From Chloroflexota bacterium (GTDB lineage: Bacteria > Chloroflexota > Dehalococcoidia > Dehalococcoidales > UBA2162), in the NCBI GenBank assembly GCA_016190825.1, contig JACPPV010000024.1, positions 1 to 64,000 of the forward strand: DNA of 64,000 nt, written 5' to 3'. Below, one piece after another: positions 18,788 to 28,310 of the stretch; the first letter of the stretch is position 1, and every line of letters begins with the position of its first letter. The notes below the pieces were generated by a model. The model saw nothing but the letters and a program-made list of their open reading frames with translations, ran no database searches and was not told the origin of the DNA. The position numbers were made by a program, and so were the translations under genes.

Positions 18788-18822
18788 AGGGACTATTTCC
18801 GGCTTGAGAAAAATTAGAAAAA
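18788..18822 (+). promoter_or_regulatory. 35-bp conserved upstream element, copy 2
   Basis: AGGGACTATTTCCGGCTTGAGAAAAATTAGAAAAA. Confidence 0.6.
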
Positions 18823-19199
18823 TAGCGTCACAGGGCTTACGCAGATTAGTCCGCCGATACTTCGAAAGGCGTATACCCGAATAGATAAATTTGCCGCACC
18901 GGAACTGTCCTTCGGGATGATTACAGCATTTGAAAGATGGGATAACATCAAACCATAGCGCCGGATATTCCGCAGGACACCGGCGGCGCGAGTCTCAAGA
19001 AGGAGGTGACACAGGAAAGAGTCCTGATGAAATCGGGACCGCGCTTTCCGGTGGAATGATGTGAGATGTGAAAAAAGAAAGAGCAAAGTAGCGCACCTCT
19101 AGGTAGACCGGAAACCGACTGGAACGCGTATCAAAAAGTAAATAAGGCAGGGTGCGGTGAAGAAGCGCCCGCCAAAAAGCAATAAAAGGAGGACAACAG

Positions 19200-19604
19200 G
19201 TGAAAAAGATCAAGAATTTCTTTCGGATGTCCCCAAACAACAGGAACAAGGGTTTCACGCTGATAGAGCTGCTGGTGGTGGTAGCTATCCTGGGCGTCCT
19301 GGCGATGGTTGCCGTGCCGAACGTGGGCAGGTTCATCAAGCGGGGCAAGACTGAGTCTTACAACACCGAGCTGCACAATATACAGACAGCCGTCCTGGCA
19401 TTGATGGCCGAAGATTCGGGTGGCGCGCTCGCAGGTAGCCTGGGTGTTCAAATTAATGACCTCGACTCTGTGTACGGTTCAGTCAATACCACGCTTACTG
19501 TTGCCACGTTCACGACCGGAATAAATAGCGATGGGACCGTCAAAACCGACGCTAAATACACTATTCAGTCTGATGGCAAAACAACCTCAGATAAGGTTCC
19601 ATAG
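19200..19604 (+). CDS. pilA: Type IV major pilin-like prepilin
   Basis: Prepilin motif 'NKGFTLIELLVVVAILGVLAMVAVPN'; RBS AAAGGAGG before GTG; upstream of pil genes. Confidence 0.9.
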   Translation: MKKIKNFFRMSPNNRNKGFTLIELLVVVAILGVLAMVAVPNVGRFIKRGKTESYNTELHNIQTAVLALMAEDSGGALAGSLGVQINDLDSVYGSVNTTLTVATFTTGINSDGTVKTDAKYTIQSDGKTTSDKVP

Positions 19605-19826
19605 TTCATGACGGCTCTCCTTATGCTGAAGGCGGCATGACAGAAACGGGTCCCCTTACCCCGGGACTGACCGGGGGAGGGGACTGCCGTTTGCCGAGGG
19701 GTTTCTTCTGCTCTAAGAACGTTTGGAGACCAGGCCGGGAGGGAACGGGATTTCCCTTCTCCAGAATTTATCTCCCTTTGAAAAAGGGAATAACCCAAAT
19801 TGATTAAGCAAGGGAGGACGGGAAAA

Positions 19827-20870
19827 ATGAGCCGGCAGCCAGAATTGCCGCCCGAGCTGGATATTTTCGGCCCGCTGGTGAAATGTAGTGCGCTGGTAGC
19901 CGCTGGCCGGCTGGGACTGTTCCGCGCCCTTGCCGCGGGGCCGCGTTCCGTGCCGGAAATAGCCGATGAGCTTGGCGCCAGCGAAGACGGCATCGCCCGC
20001 CTGGGGGAGGCTCTCGCTGCGTTGGGCTATCTTGAGGTCGTGAATGGCCGCTATGCCAACGGCGTGGCGCCGCGCGCCTGGTACCGGGGCGCCAGCCGGG
20101 CTGATTACACGCCGTTCCTTGAGTTCATTGGAGACGCGTGGGGGATTTTCGGCAAACTGGCTGACACCGTGCGGCGCGGACGGCCGGAGCCAGACATGCG
20201 CCGGTTCATTGAAGAGCATCCTGAGACGGCGCGGCGCTTCTTCCGTTACATGAAGGCGAACGCGCAGTTGCGCGCCGGGCCGATAGCTGACCTGGTCCCC
20301 CTCCCCCACGGCGCACGGCGGCTGCTCGATCTCGGTGGCTCCCACGGACTCTACAGCATTGCCTACTGCCGGCGCAACCCCGACCTCCGCGCCACTGTAT
20401 TTGACCTGCCAGCGGCATTGTGCCAAACGGAAGCGGACATCGCCGCGGAAGGACTATCCGCACGAATCAGCGTTCAGCAGGGTGATTATCTGGAGGATGA
20501 TATCGGCCGCGGCTATGACGCCGTGCTATGTCCCGGCATGATAGAAAGCAATTCCTGCGAGGAAAACCGCCGATTGTTCCGCGCTATTTCCGGGGCGCTG
20601 GACCCGGGGGGGATGGTGCTGGTACTGAGCCATGCGAAACTGGAGCCATTCGACCCGGCAAACGCCGTCTTCAGCCTGGTCATGTTTGCGGCTTACGGCA
20701 CGCGCACATACACCTGGGGGGAGATTACCGGGTGGCTGGAAGAAGCCTGTTTCGTGGATTGCCGGCGGATAGAATGCCCCGGCGGAGTCACTATGATTAC
20801 GGCCACCACCTCCGGCCAGGGGACCGAGCGCATTGGCCAGATGGAATACCCCTACTGCCCGAAAGGATAG
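19827..20870 (+). CDS. O-methyltransferase-like SAM-dependent methyltransferase with N-terminal winged-helix dimerisation domain
   Basis: 'GPLVKCSALVAAGRLGLFRALAAGPRSVPEIADELGASEDGIARL' plus 'LLDLGGSHGLYSIAYCRRNPDLRATVFDLPA'; RBS AAGGGAGG before ATG 19827. Confidence 0.85.
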   Translation: MSRQPELPPELDIFGPLVKCSALVAAGRLGLFRALAAGPRSVPEIADELGASEDGIARLGEALAALGYLEVVNGRYANGVAPRAWYRGASRADYTPFLEFIGDAWGIFGKLADTVRRGRPEPDMRRFIEEHPETARRFFRYMKANAQLRAGPIADLVPLPHGARRLLDLGGSHGLYSIAYCRRNPDLRATVFDLPAALCQTEADIAAEGLSARISVQQGDYLEDDIGRGYDAVLCPGMIESNSCEENRRLFRAISGALDPGGMVLVLSHAKLEPFDPANAVFSLVMFAAYGTRTYTWGEITGWLEEACFVDCRRIECPGGVTMITATTSGQGTERIGQMEYPYCPKG

Positions 20871-20894
20871 AGTCTACTGGTGGAAAAATAGCCG

Positions 20895-20972
20895 GTCATT
20901 CCGGCCTCCTATCGCGCAGTACAGATTCACCCGGAACGGTTCACCGTGAACGGCAGCAGGGGCGGGAATGAC
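20895..20972. repeat. Short element with GTCATTCC...GGAATGAC inverted termini
   Basis: Perfect 8-bp inverted termini, with internal GTTCACCGTGAAC. Confidence 0.6.
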
Positions 20973-20999
20973 TGTTCGGGTTGAGATTGGACCGTTCTT

Positions 21000-21404
21000 C
21001 TACGAGGAGCTCGCACAGTTTGAACTACGAAAGGCTAAGTTCATCCACTCCATCAACTCGTCAATACTGAGAGGATTGGTAAGGCCGCTCGCCGAATTAA
21101 CGTCAACCCCTCTGACCCTATCTTCTCCTGCCTGCCAGCTCGTCAGCAAGATTGTCGGGACGGAACTCCATTGCCTGACACGGAGTGACAGAGGCACGCC
21201 GATCAGTGTCGGCGGCATGGCGTCAACGACGACCATTGCCGGCTTCAGCTCGGTCAAGACTTCCTTCAGTTTGTCTCCGCTATCCTTCATCTGCACCAGC
21301 CGGCAACCGAAACGCCCCAGGTTCGCACGAACAAAATCAAGCAATTTGGGGTCGCTGCTGAGTATCAGTATGCATTGTTTTTCATTCCCTTCTGCCACTA
21401 CCAT
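21000..21404 (-). CDS. Degenerate receiver-domain protein
   Basis: 'CILILSSDPKLLDFVRANLGRFG...MVVVDAMPP...TILLTS...GLTNPLSIDELMEWM' REC fold, acidic pocket and Lys altered. Confidence 0.7.
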   Translation of the reverse strand: MVVAEGNEKQCILILSSDPKLLDFVRANLGRFGCRLVQMKDSGDKLKEVLTELKPAMVVVDAMPPTLIGVPLSLRVRQWSSVPTILLTSWQAGEDRVRGVDVNSASGLTNPLSIDELMEWMNLAFRSSNCASSS

Positions 21405-21530
21405 AGCTCTCCTCGCCCCCCACGTCGTTAGATTCTTTCTTATTTCTTATACTTATATGGTAAGACGAGCCGGCGGTAGAAGGCTATTCTGCAAAAGTAG
21501 GATTCGTGGTCTAAATGCAAAAAAAGAAAT

Positions 21531-21547
21531 ATAGTCCTTTGGACTAT
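21531..21547. promoter_or_regulatory. Palindrome ATAGTCC-TTT-GGACTAT, candidate regulator site
   Basis: 7-bp perfect arms; 12 nt identical to 17364-17375. Confidence 0.5.
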
Positions 21548-21698
21548 GCAGAGGCGACCTGTGGGAGAATGGCAGTGTACGGGAGCCGTGGCTTTGCCTC
21601 AGAAGTAGCGGTTTATGCTATTCTCAACAGCACGCCGCGTTCGGTGCAACTCCAGTGAACTGAAAATGGGCTGGGTCTGCTCCAGGATGCCCGGCAGG

Positions 21699-22346
21699 CT
21701 ACACATCTTTTAGCAGTCCCTTTGCCGTCGCCACGCCCACCGCTCCGGTGCGGTTCTTGGCATCCAGCTTCTCCAGGATGTTACGGAAATGTGCTTTAAC
21801 TGTGGTCTCGCTGATATAGCATTTGGCCGCTATTTCCCGGTTGGTGGAACCCACAGCGGCAAGCTGGAGTATCTCTTTCTCCCTGGGGCTAAGCCGGGCA
21901 ATCCCATCCTTCTCCTTATCCCTGGAGGTGCGCCGGAACTCTTCCACCAGTTTCGTCGCCATCGAAGGGGAAAGGACGGCGTCACCGGTGGCTACGAGAC
22001 GCACCGATTCGATCAGGTCAGAAATCTCTACAGTCTTTAGCAAATAGCCCGCGGCGCCGGCCTTTAATGCGCGGGAAAGATCGTCTTCTCCCTCGGACAT
22101 GGTTATTACCAGCACGCGGACCTCGGGTAGTTTCTGCTTTACAAGCGGGATAATCTCAATACCATCGACTTCCCGCAGCGCAATATCTATCAGGATGATA
22201 TCAGGATTAGTCTCAGTCACCTTTTTTACCAGCTCAGGGCCACTGGCGGCCTCGCCAACCACTTCAAAATCAGGATAGTTGTTCAACACCGTCACGATAC
22301 CTTTACGAAAAACCGGGTGGTCATCCGCCACAAACAACTTTATCAT
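21699..22346 (-). CDS. NarL/FixJ (LuxR-type HTH) response regulator
   Basis: 'IKLFVADDHPVFRKGIVTVLNN...IILIDIAL...YLLKTVE' and 'LSPREKEILQLAAVGSTNREIAAKCYISETTVKAHFRNILEKLDAKNRTGA'. Confidence 0.95.
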   Translation of the reverse strand: MIKLFVADDHPVFRKGIVTVLNNYPDFEVVGEAASGPELVKKVTETNPDIILIDIALREVDGIEIIPLVKQKLPEVRVLVITMSEGEDDLSRALKAGAAGYLLKTVEISDLIESVRLVATGDAVLSPSMATKLVEEFRRTSRDKEKDGIARLSPREKEILQLAAVGSTNREIAAKCYISETTVKAHFRNILEKLDAKNRTGAVGVATAKGLLKDV

Positions 22347-22687
22347 GCAATACCTCCTTACCTATTTCTGCTGCGGCCAGGGACCTGTCCTATGCAGGGC
22401 AAGTATTGTCCAAACGATATAGCAATTATTATACCTTTGTCTCCCGATGAGATATCTTTGGTAACACCACACTTATACTTACGCCTACTATTGTCCTAAT
22501 TTTACCGATTAACAACAATCCGTCTTTCAAAGTATTCCATTATGTATGTATTACTTAGCACTGATTGTATGATATATTGACATTGTCCGAAAAAACACGT
22601 ATACTGTTTTTAACTGCTAAGGACATGACTTGCCAATCATACTTACAATAGTAAGCAAAATAGCATACATGGACATCCTCCTTGGGT

Positions 22688-23486
22688 ATGGGTGGAATGG
22701 ATAAAATCAATGTTGTCATAGCTGATTCCAGCCCCGCTTTCCGGGCCGGGTTGCGGCGGTCCTTCACCGATGAGAGCGATATAAATGTTGCTGGTGAAGC
22801 CGTTGATGGTGAGGAAGCAGTAAAACTGGCGGCGCAATTGCAGCCTCACGTCGTCCTGATTGACGTCAAGATTCCGGGGCTTCAAGGAATTGAGTCCGCC
22901 AAACAAATAAGAACAGTCTCCCCGAAAACAGCCGTGCTGATCCTGTCAGACTTCCACCAGGAGTCAGAGATAACCGATGGTTTGCACGCCGGGGCGTCCG
23001 GCTACCTGTTGAAGACGGCGCCTCTGTCTGCAATCATCAGCTCGATACGTGTGGTATCCGCCGGAAACTTCGTTTTCGATACGCAGGCAACCGCCAGAAT
23101 ACTGCACAAGCTCAATACCCATGACAACAACGGCGATACGATACAGATGCTGGCTAACCGGGAAACAGGTGGTCAGGTTTACCGCAATAGGCCTTTCCAA
23201 TAAAGAGATCGCCAGTGAGATGGGCATTAGCGAGCGCACTGTGCAAACCCACCTTACAAGGATATTCAAGAAGCTTGGCGTCGGCTCCCGAACGGAGATG
23301 GTGCTGTATGCCTTAAAGGAGGGGTTAATAGCCATTGGAGACCTTCCCGGGAAAAATAAGAATATAACAGACTCCACTGGAAAAACAGGCCTTAATCATA
23401 GACTATTTTCCATGCTTCTTATCTCCGTAGCTGTAAATTTGCCCCTGCCGAGTACCTTGCATTTCCTGTCCTCGTTTCCGTTATAA
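22688..23486 (+). pseudogene. NarL/FixJ response regulator split by a frameshift between REC and LuxR HTH
   Basis: REC in ORF 22682..23203; HTH 'QVVRFTAIGLSNKEIASEMGISERTVQTHLTRIFKKLGVGSRTEMV' in ORF 23049..23486; frames join near 23160-23172. Confidence 0.8.
23397..23419 (+). promoter_or_regulatory. GACTATTT-type upstream element before pilB
   Basis: ATAGACTATTTTCCATGCTTCTT, similar to 18788 AGGGACTATTTCCGGCTTGAG. Confidence 0.3.
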
Positions 23487-23720
23487 TCGTTCCTCTCATC
23501 AGACCGGCCCTGCTGGCACAGCCCCGGCTCTTTCTCTCCGGGAGGCTTTCAAACGTGCGTTGCCCGACCGGCTTTCTACGCCTGACCGAAATGAGTAGTA
23601 CCTTTTCGTCCTCTCGGAGAATACTCTTCCTAAGTCCGCAACGTTATCATCTTATTAAGCAGTTAATCCGCCAGTCCTGGGGTTTTGGCGGCGCTGTGTG
23701 TGGTCATAGGGAGGCACAAG

Positions 23721-25241
23721 TTGGGAGCGACAGATCCGAGAACGGAGGACGGAATTCATTTCGACCTCAATACATACCAGGTCCAGCCTAAAGCGCTGAA
23801 CCTGGTCCCGATGGCTATCGCACAGAAGTACAACGTAATACCGCTGGCCATTGTAGACGGCGTTCTCCAGATTGGCATGGCGGACTCACGTAATCTGCTG
23901 GCGCTCCAGGAACTGGCCGCAGTTTCCAAGATGAGGATCGAGCCCATAACGGTGCCGGCCAGCCAGATCAGGCAGGCTATAGACCACAATTACCGGGCTT
24001 ACGGCGAGATTCAAAAGCAGTTTGCGAGCGTCGCTCCGCCCAATGCGTCAACGACGGCACCGCTCGCCGAAGATGTGTCTGATGCCCCGGTGGTCCGCGC
24101 CCTGGACCTCATAATCTCCGAAGCCGTCAAAAGCCGCAGTTCGGATATTCATATTGAGCCGCAGAGAGACAGACTGCGGGTGCGTTACCGGATTGACGGT
24201 ATGCTCCATGAGACCATGTCTCTACCCCTGACTGCCCATGCTCCGTTGCTCTCCCGCATCAAGGTAATGTCAAACATGGACATTGCCGACCATCGTCCCC
24301 AGGACGGGCAGTTCACAATCAGGGTCAGGAACCAGGATGTGGATATAAGGGTAGCTACCATTAACACAATATATGGTGAAATGGGGTCCCTCCGTATCCT
24401 GGATAAGTCCTTCGCCGCGCGGGACCTCTCTGAACTGGGCTTCACCGGCGATACCCTTGAACAATATCATGAAATGCTGAAATCCCCATTCGGGATGATA
24501 CTGGTCACCGGGCCGACGGGTTCCGGCAAGACCACCACTCTTTACGCCTCCATCAACAGCCTGGACCGCAAAGGACGCAAAGTGGTTACCATTGAAGACC
24601 CGGTGGAGTACCGCTTCCCGGATATTAACCAGATCCAGGTTAACCCCAGGGCCGGCATCACCTTCGCCAACGGGCTCCGCTCAATCATGAGACATGATCC
24701 AGACGTCATTATGATAGGAGAGATACGTGACCCGGATACGGCGGAAATAGCCACCCAGGCGGCGCTGGTGGGGCGGCTGGTGCTTTCTTCGGTCCACGCC
24801 AATGATAGCGTAGGGGCGCTCTTCCGCATTCTTGACCTGGGCATCGGCCCGTTTCTTATTTCAGCAACGCTCAGGTGCGTTGTTTCACAAAGAATGGCGC
24901 GCCGTGTTTGCCCCCGCTGCCGTGAATTGGCGGCCGCCCCCCTTGAAGCCCAGGTAGCTTACTCGAAGGAGATGGGGGAGGAGGTAACGCAATTCTATCA
25001 TGGGCGGGGGTGCAACCTCTGCGCCAATACCGGTTACTTCGGACGCACCGTTATTTCCGAAATGATGATCATGAACGAGGAACTAAGGGCGGCTTTATTG
25101 TCAGGCGGTGATGCTGACGAGCTACGGCGCCTGGCCAGAAAATCAGGCATGGTAACAATGTGGCGGGACGGCATGATCAAGGTCAAAGCAGGCATAACCA
25201 CTCCTGCGGAAATCTTGCGCAGTATTTTGTATACAGGATAG
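23721..25241 (+). CDS. pilB: Type IV pilus assembly ATPase PilB/GspE
   Basis: 'MILVTGPTGSGKTTTLYASI', Asp box, Walker B region, tetracysteine 'CPRCRE...CNLCANTGYFGRT'; TTG at 23721 after RBS GGGAGG. Confidence 0.95.
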   Translation: MGATDPRTEDGIHFDLNTYQVQPKALNLVPMAIAQKYNVIPLAIVDGVLQIGMADSRNLLALQELAAVSKMRIEPITVPASQIRQAIDHNYRAYGEIQKQFASVAPPNASTTAPLAEDVSDAPVVRALDLIISEAVKSRSSDIHIEPQRDRLRVRYRIDGMLHETMSLPLTAHAPLLSRIKVMSNMDIADHRPQDGQFTIRVRNQDVDIRVATINTIYGEMGSLRILDKSFAARDLSELGFTGDTLEQYHEMLKSPFGMILVTGPTGSGKTTTLYASINSLDRKGRKVVTIEDPVEYRFPDINQIQVNPRAGITFANGLRSIMRHDPDVIMIGEIRDPDTAEIATQAALVGRLVLSSVHANDSVGALFRILDLGIGPFLISATLRCVVSQRMARRVCPRCRELAAAPLEAQVAYSKEMGEEVTQFYHGRGCNLCANTGYFGRTVISEMMIMNEELRAALLSGGDADELRRLARKSGMVTMWRDGMIKVKAGITTPAEILRSILYTG

Positions 25242-25246
25242 GAAAG

Positions 25247-26458
25247 ATGGAATATCAATACGTTGCTATCACACCCGAAAGTAAAGTCCACAGGGGGACC
25301 CAGACCGCGGCCAACAAGGATATCGCCGCGAAGCTGCTGGCGAGCCAGGGCTACAGGGTACTGACAATCCGGCCACTCCCTGCATTCTTCCCCAGAAAGG
25401 AGCAGTTCCTGCGGTCTGCCGGTAACATATCGCCGAACATCGTTATTCTGTTTTCACGCCAGCTGGCGCTGCTCCTGGAATCCGGCACTGACCTGGTAAC
25501 TGCGCTCGAGCTTCTGAAACTTCAGGCAACCAGCAAGCAGATGAAGAACGTACTGGCCGAGGTGATTGCTGACCTCCGCAAAGGTGAGCGCCTGTCCGAG
25601 GCCCTCAGCAAACATCCCCGTGTTTTCTCAAGGATGTTTGTCCAGACAATCGCCGTCGGCGAACGGACCGGCGGCATGGATGGGATGCTGAGGCAGATAG
25701 CTGAATACATGGACAGCGAAGCTGCCGCCGCGAAAGAAGTCAAGAATGCCTTAAGATACCCGGCCTTCGTCGGCGTCGTCGCTATCATAGTACTTGCCAT
25801 TCTGACCGTTTATGTGTTGCCCGCTTTCTCAAATCTGTACCAGGAACTGGGGGCTGATGTGCCTGCAGTTACGAAAATGGTATATGCGATGGTAGCCTGG
25901 TTTAGCAAATACGGCGTGTATCTCCTGATTTTGGTTGTCTCTGCCGTGGTCGCGATATATGTCTATGGAAGAACTCCAAACGGGAGAGAGCAGCTTGACC
26001 GGATAACGCTCAAGCTGCCAGTCATCGGGCGGATCGCTCATCTTAGCGAGCTCATTCGCTGCTGCCGCAGCATGTCCATACTGCACAGGAGCGGCCTCCC
26101 CGTGTCTGATATCCTGGGCCTGGTCATCGAAGCCAGCAATAACACGGTGATAAGAAACGCCCTGACACAGGTCCACCAGGATGTTCTCAAGGGACGGGGC
26201 TTGTCCGGCTCCATGGCCGGGAGCGAATATTTCCTGCCGATGATGGTACAGATGGTGGGGGTTGGAGAAGCATCGGGAAACCTTGACATTACACTCATGT
26301 CTACTGCTGAAAGCTACGAGACCGAGCTTGCGGACCGCATGAAGTCCGCCATAGAGCTTATCCAGCCCATCATCACCGTGGTCATGGCGTTAGGAGTGGC
26401 ACTCATTGCTGCCGCCCTGTTTTCGGCGATGTATTCCATCTACGGGCAACTGGGGTAG
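25247..26458 (+). CDS. pilC: Type IV pilus inner-membrane platform protein PilC/GspF
   Basis: Two T2SF domains, e.g. 'LFSRQLALLLESGTDLVTALELLK' and 'CRSMSILHRSGLPVSDILGLVIEAS'. Confidence 0.95.
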   Translation: MEYQYVAITPESKVHRGTQTAANKDIAAKLLASQGYRVLTIRPLPAFFPRKEQFLRSAGNISPNIVILFSRQLALLLESGTDLVTALELLKLQATSKQMKNVLAEVIADLRKGERLSEALSKHPRVFSRMFVQTIAVGERTGGMDGMLRQIAEYMDSEAAAAKEVKNALRYPAFVGVVAIIVLAILTVYVLPAFSNLYQELGADVPAVTKMVYAMVAWFSKYGVYLLILVVSAVVAIYVYGRTPNGREQLDRITLKLPVIGRIAHLSELIRCCRSMSILHRSGLPVSDILGLVIEASNNTVIRNALTQVHQDVLKGRGLSGSMAGSEYFLPMMVQMVGVGEASGNLDITLMSTAESYETELADRMKSAIELIQPIITVVMALGVALIAAALFSAMYSIYGQLG

Positions 26459-26469
26459 GGAGTCTTAAA

Positions 26470-26862
26470 ATGTTATCGTTAGTTAGAAACCTGCGGGGAA
26501 GAGAAAAAGGAGGCACCCTCATCGAGGCGCTGGCTGCCCTTGGAATCATGGGGTTCATTGCTGTTGCCTTCATCAGCACCCTGGGGACAGGAGCCAAAGC
26601 TACCGCAATCGCCAGCGAGCAGACAGTTGCTGAAAGCCTGGCCCGCAGCCAGATAGAGTACGTTAGGTTCCTCAGCTACGCGAACTCGTATCCCCTGTCC
26701 CCCGAACTTGAGGCGAATAAGCCGGCGGGCTGGAACGTGTACACTACCTGGGTACGCCCGCCAGGCAACGAAGGTGACTCTGATATACAGAAGGTGACGG
26801 TCACTGTAACCCGAAACGACAGAACGATACTCTCGATAGACTTCTTCAAGGTATACAGATGA
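26470..26862 (+). CDS. Pseudopilin-like protein (class III signal 'GGTLIEALAALGIMGFIAVAF')
   Basis: Prepilin N-terminal methylation-like segment and position in pil operon. Confidence 0.8.
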   Translation: MLSLVRNLRGREKGGTLIEALAALGIMGFIAVAFISTLGTGAKATAIASEQTVAESLARSQIEYVRFLSYANSYPLSPELEANKPAGWNVYTTWVRPPGNEGDSDIQKVTVTVTRNDRTILSIDFFKVYR

Positions 26863-27368
26863 AAAGCAAAGCTGGATTCACCCTGCTGGAAACCGTGGTA
26901 GCGCTGGCAATCGTCGCGATGATTGCCCTTGGCGCGACTGCCACCACCGGGCACACCCTCAGGGTCACGAAGCTCAACAAGGAGTGGTCAACAGTTGTGC
27001 GCCAGACGCAGAACGCCGGCTACTGGGTGAGCCATGACGCCCTGATGGCGACGACCATTATGGTCTATGACCCGCCAAACGCCAGCAACGAGACGATCAT
27101 AATGAAGTGGAGCGATTGGGAAAATGGGGACCTTTATACTGCGACCTACTTCCTGACCGGGTCCAAGCTCGAGAGACGATACAGGATTACTGACAGGTTT
27201 GAGAGTGTGGTATTGAAGGACATCAGGACGCTGATCGCCGAAGACCTCATGGATTTCACCCCCGAGCTGGTCAGCAACAATTCCACTCTGACACTATCAG
27301 TTGAAGCCAGCTCAGGCACGAAGCATACAACGCGCAATTATGAGGTCACCCCGCGCCTCCTGTACTGA
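26859..27368 (+). CDS. Prepilin-type protein (PilW/GspJ-like)
   Basis: 'KAGFTLLETVVALAIVAMIALGA'; 4-nt overlap with the upstream gene. Confidence 0.85.
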   Translation: MKSKAGFTLLETVVALAIVAMIALGATATTGHTLRVTKLNKEWSTVVRQTQNAGYWVSHDALMATTIMVYDPPNASNETIIMKWSDWENGDLYTATYFLTGSKLERRYRITDRFESVVLKDIRTLIAEDLMDFTPELVSNNSTLTLSVEASSGTKHTTRNYEVTPRLLY

Positions 27369-27386
27369 CTTTCGAAGGGGCATGAC

Positions 27387-28292
27387 ATGAAAGGCTTTTG
27401 GAAACAACTGAAAAACGAAGGTGGTCAGGCATTACCCGTGGTGCTGGTGGCGCTGGTGCTGGGCAGTCTCGTTATTGTCCCGTCCGCCAGTTACGTCTCC
27501 ACGAACGTCAGGGCGAGAAACATGCTGGAAGAAAATGTGAAAGGCCTTTATGCTGCCGAGTCCGGCGTTGAATACGCGATGTGGTGGCTCTTGAACGGTT
27601 GGGGCGGTAGTGATAACCAGGACGCCTTCCCCGCCGGCCCTGTTACGTTGCCTTACCTGATTAACGGTATGACGGTGGCCTATAAGGTAGAGTTTGTCCC
27701 CTCGCTGGCTGGTGTGAGTTTTGACCAGCCTCATCTCGACTGGCTGCAATTCTCGCAAGACTCGTCATACGACGAAAGTACGGGTATTTATTCATACACG
27801 TTGACCATGACGGAAGCTAAAAAACCGCAGAAGGCGGTGAAGCTGGACTGGATCCAGCTTAATATGCCGGAGGGATTCGAGTATGTCCTCAATTCCGCCA
27901 ATATCACTTCCGCCAGCGAGAACAAAACAATCGAACCTCAGATATCGGGTGGGGGTGCCGACCAGCGTCTGACCCTCGGATGGCCCGAGCTGCCGATAGA
28001 TCCTAAGAAGAATTATCCTGATATCATGACGCTTGGCGATAAAGATCCTCCCGCTAATTACTATCTCAACCTGCAACTAACGGGACCACCGGGCCTCCAC
28101 CCTGCGCCCGCGAAGGGAACGTTTGGGATGATTGGAATTCAGAGCCAGGATATCGGCGTAGTTACCACAGCCTGGCCTTTCCGTATCGAGGCCTGGGCAA
28201 CCAACTCAAGGGGCGAACAGGCAAGGGTCCGTGCCGGCGCCTGGTATGAGAATGGCAGTATCACACTCAGGACATGGCTCATAACTCCCTGA
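27387..28292 (+). CDS. PilX-like pilus assembly protein
   Basis: 'NEGGQALPVVLVALVLGSLVIVPSASYVSTNVRARNMLEENVKGLYAAESGVEYA'. Confidence 0.75.
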   Translation: MKGFWKQLKNEGGQALPVVLVALVLGSLVIVPSASYVSTNVRARNMLEENVKGLYAAESGVEYAMWWLLNGWGGSDNQDAFPAGPVTLPYLINGMTVAYKVEFVPSLAGVSFDQPHLDWLQFSQDSSYDESTGIYSYTLTMTEAKKPQKAVKLDWIQLNMPEGFEYVLNSANITSASENKTIEPQISGGGADQRLTLGWPELPIDPKKNYPDIMTLGDKDPPANYYLNLQLTGPPGLHPAPAKGTFGMIGIQSQDIGVVTTAWPFRIEAWATNSRGEQARVRAGAWYENGSITLRTWLITP

Positions 28293-28310
28293 GGAATGGA
28301 GGAACAGTAG

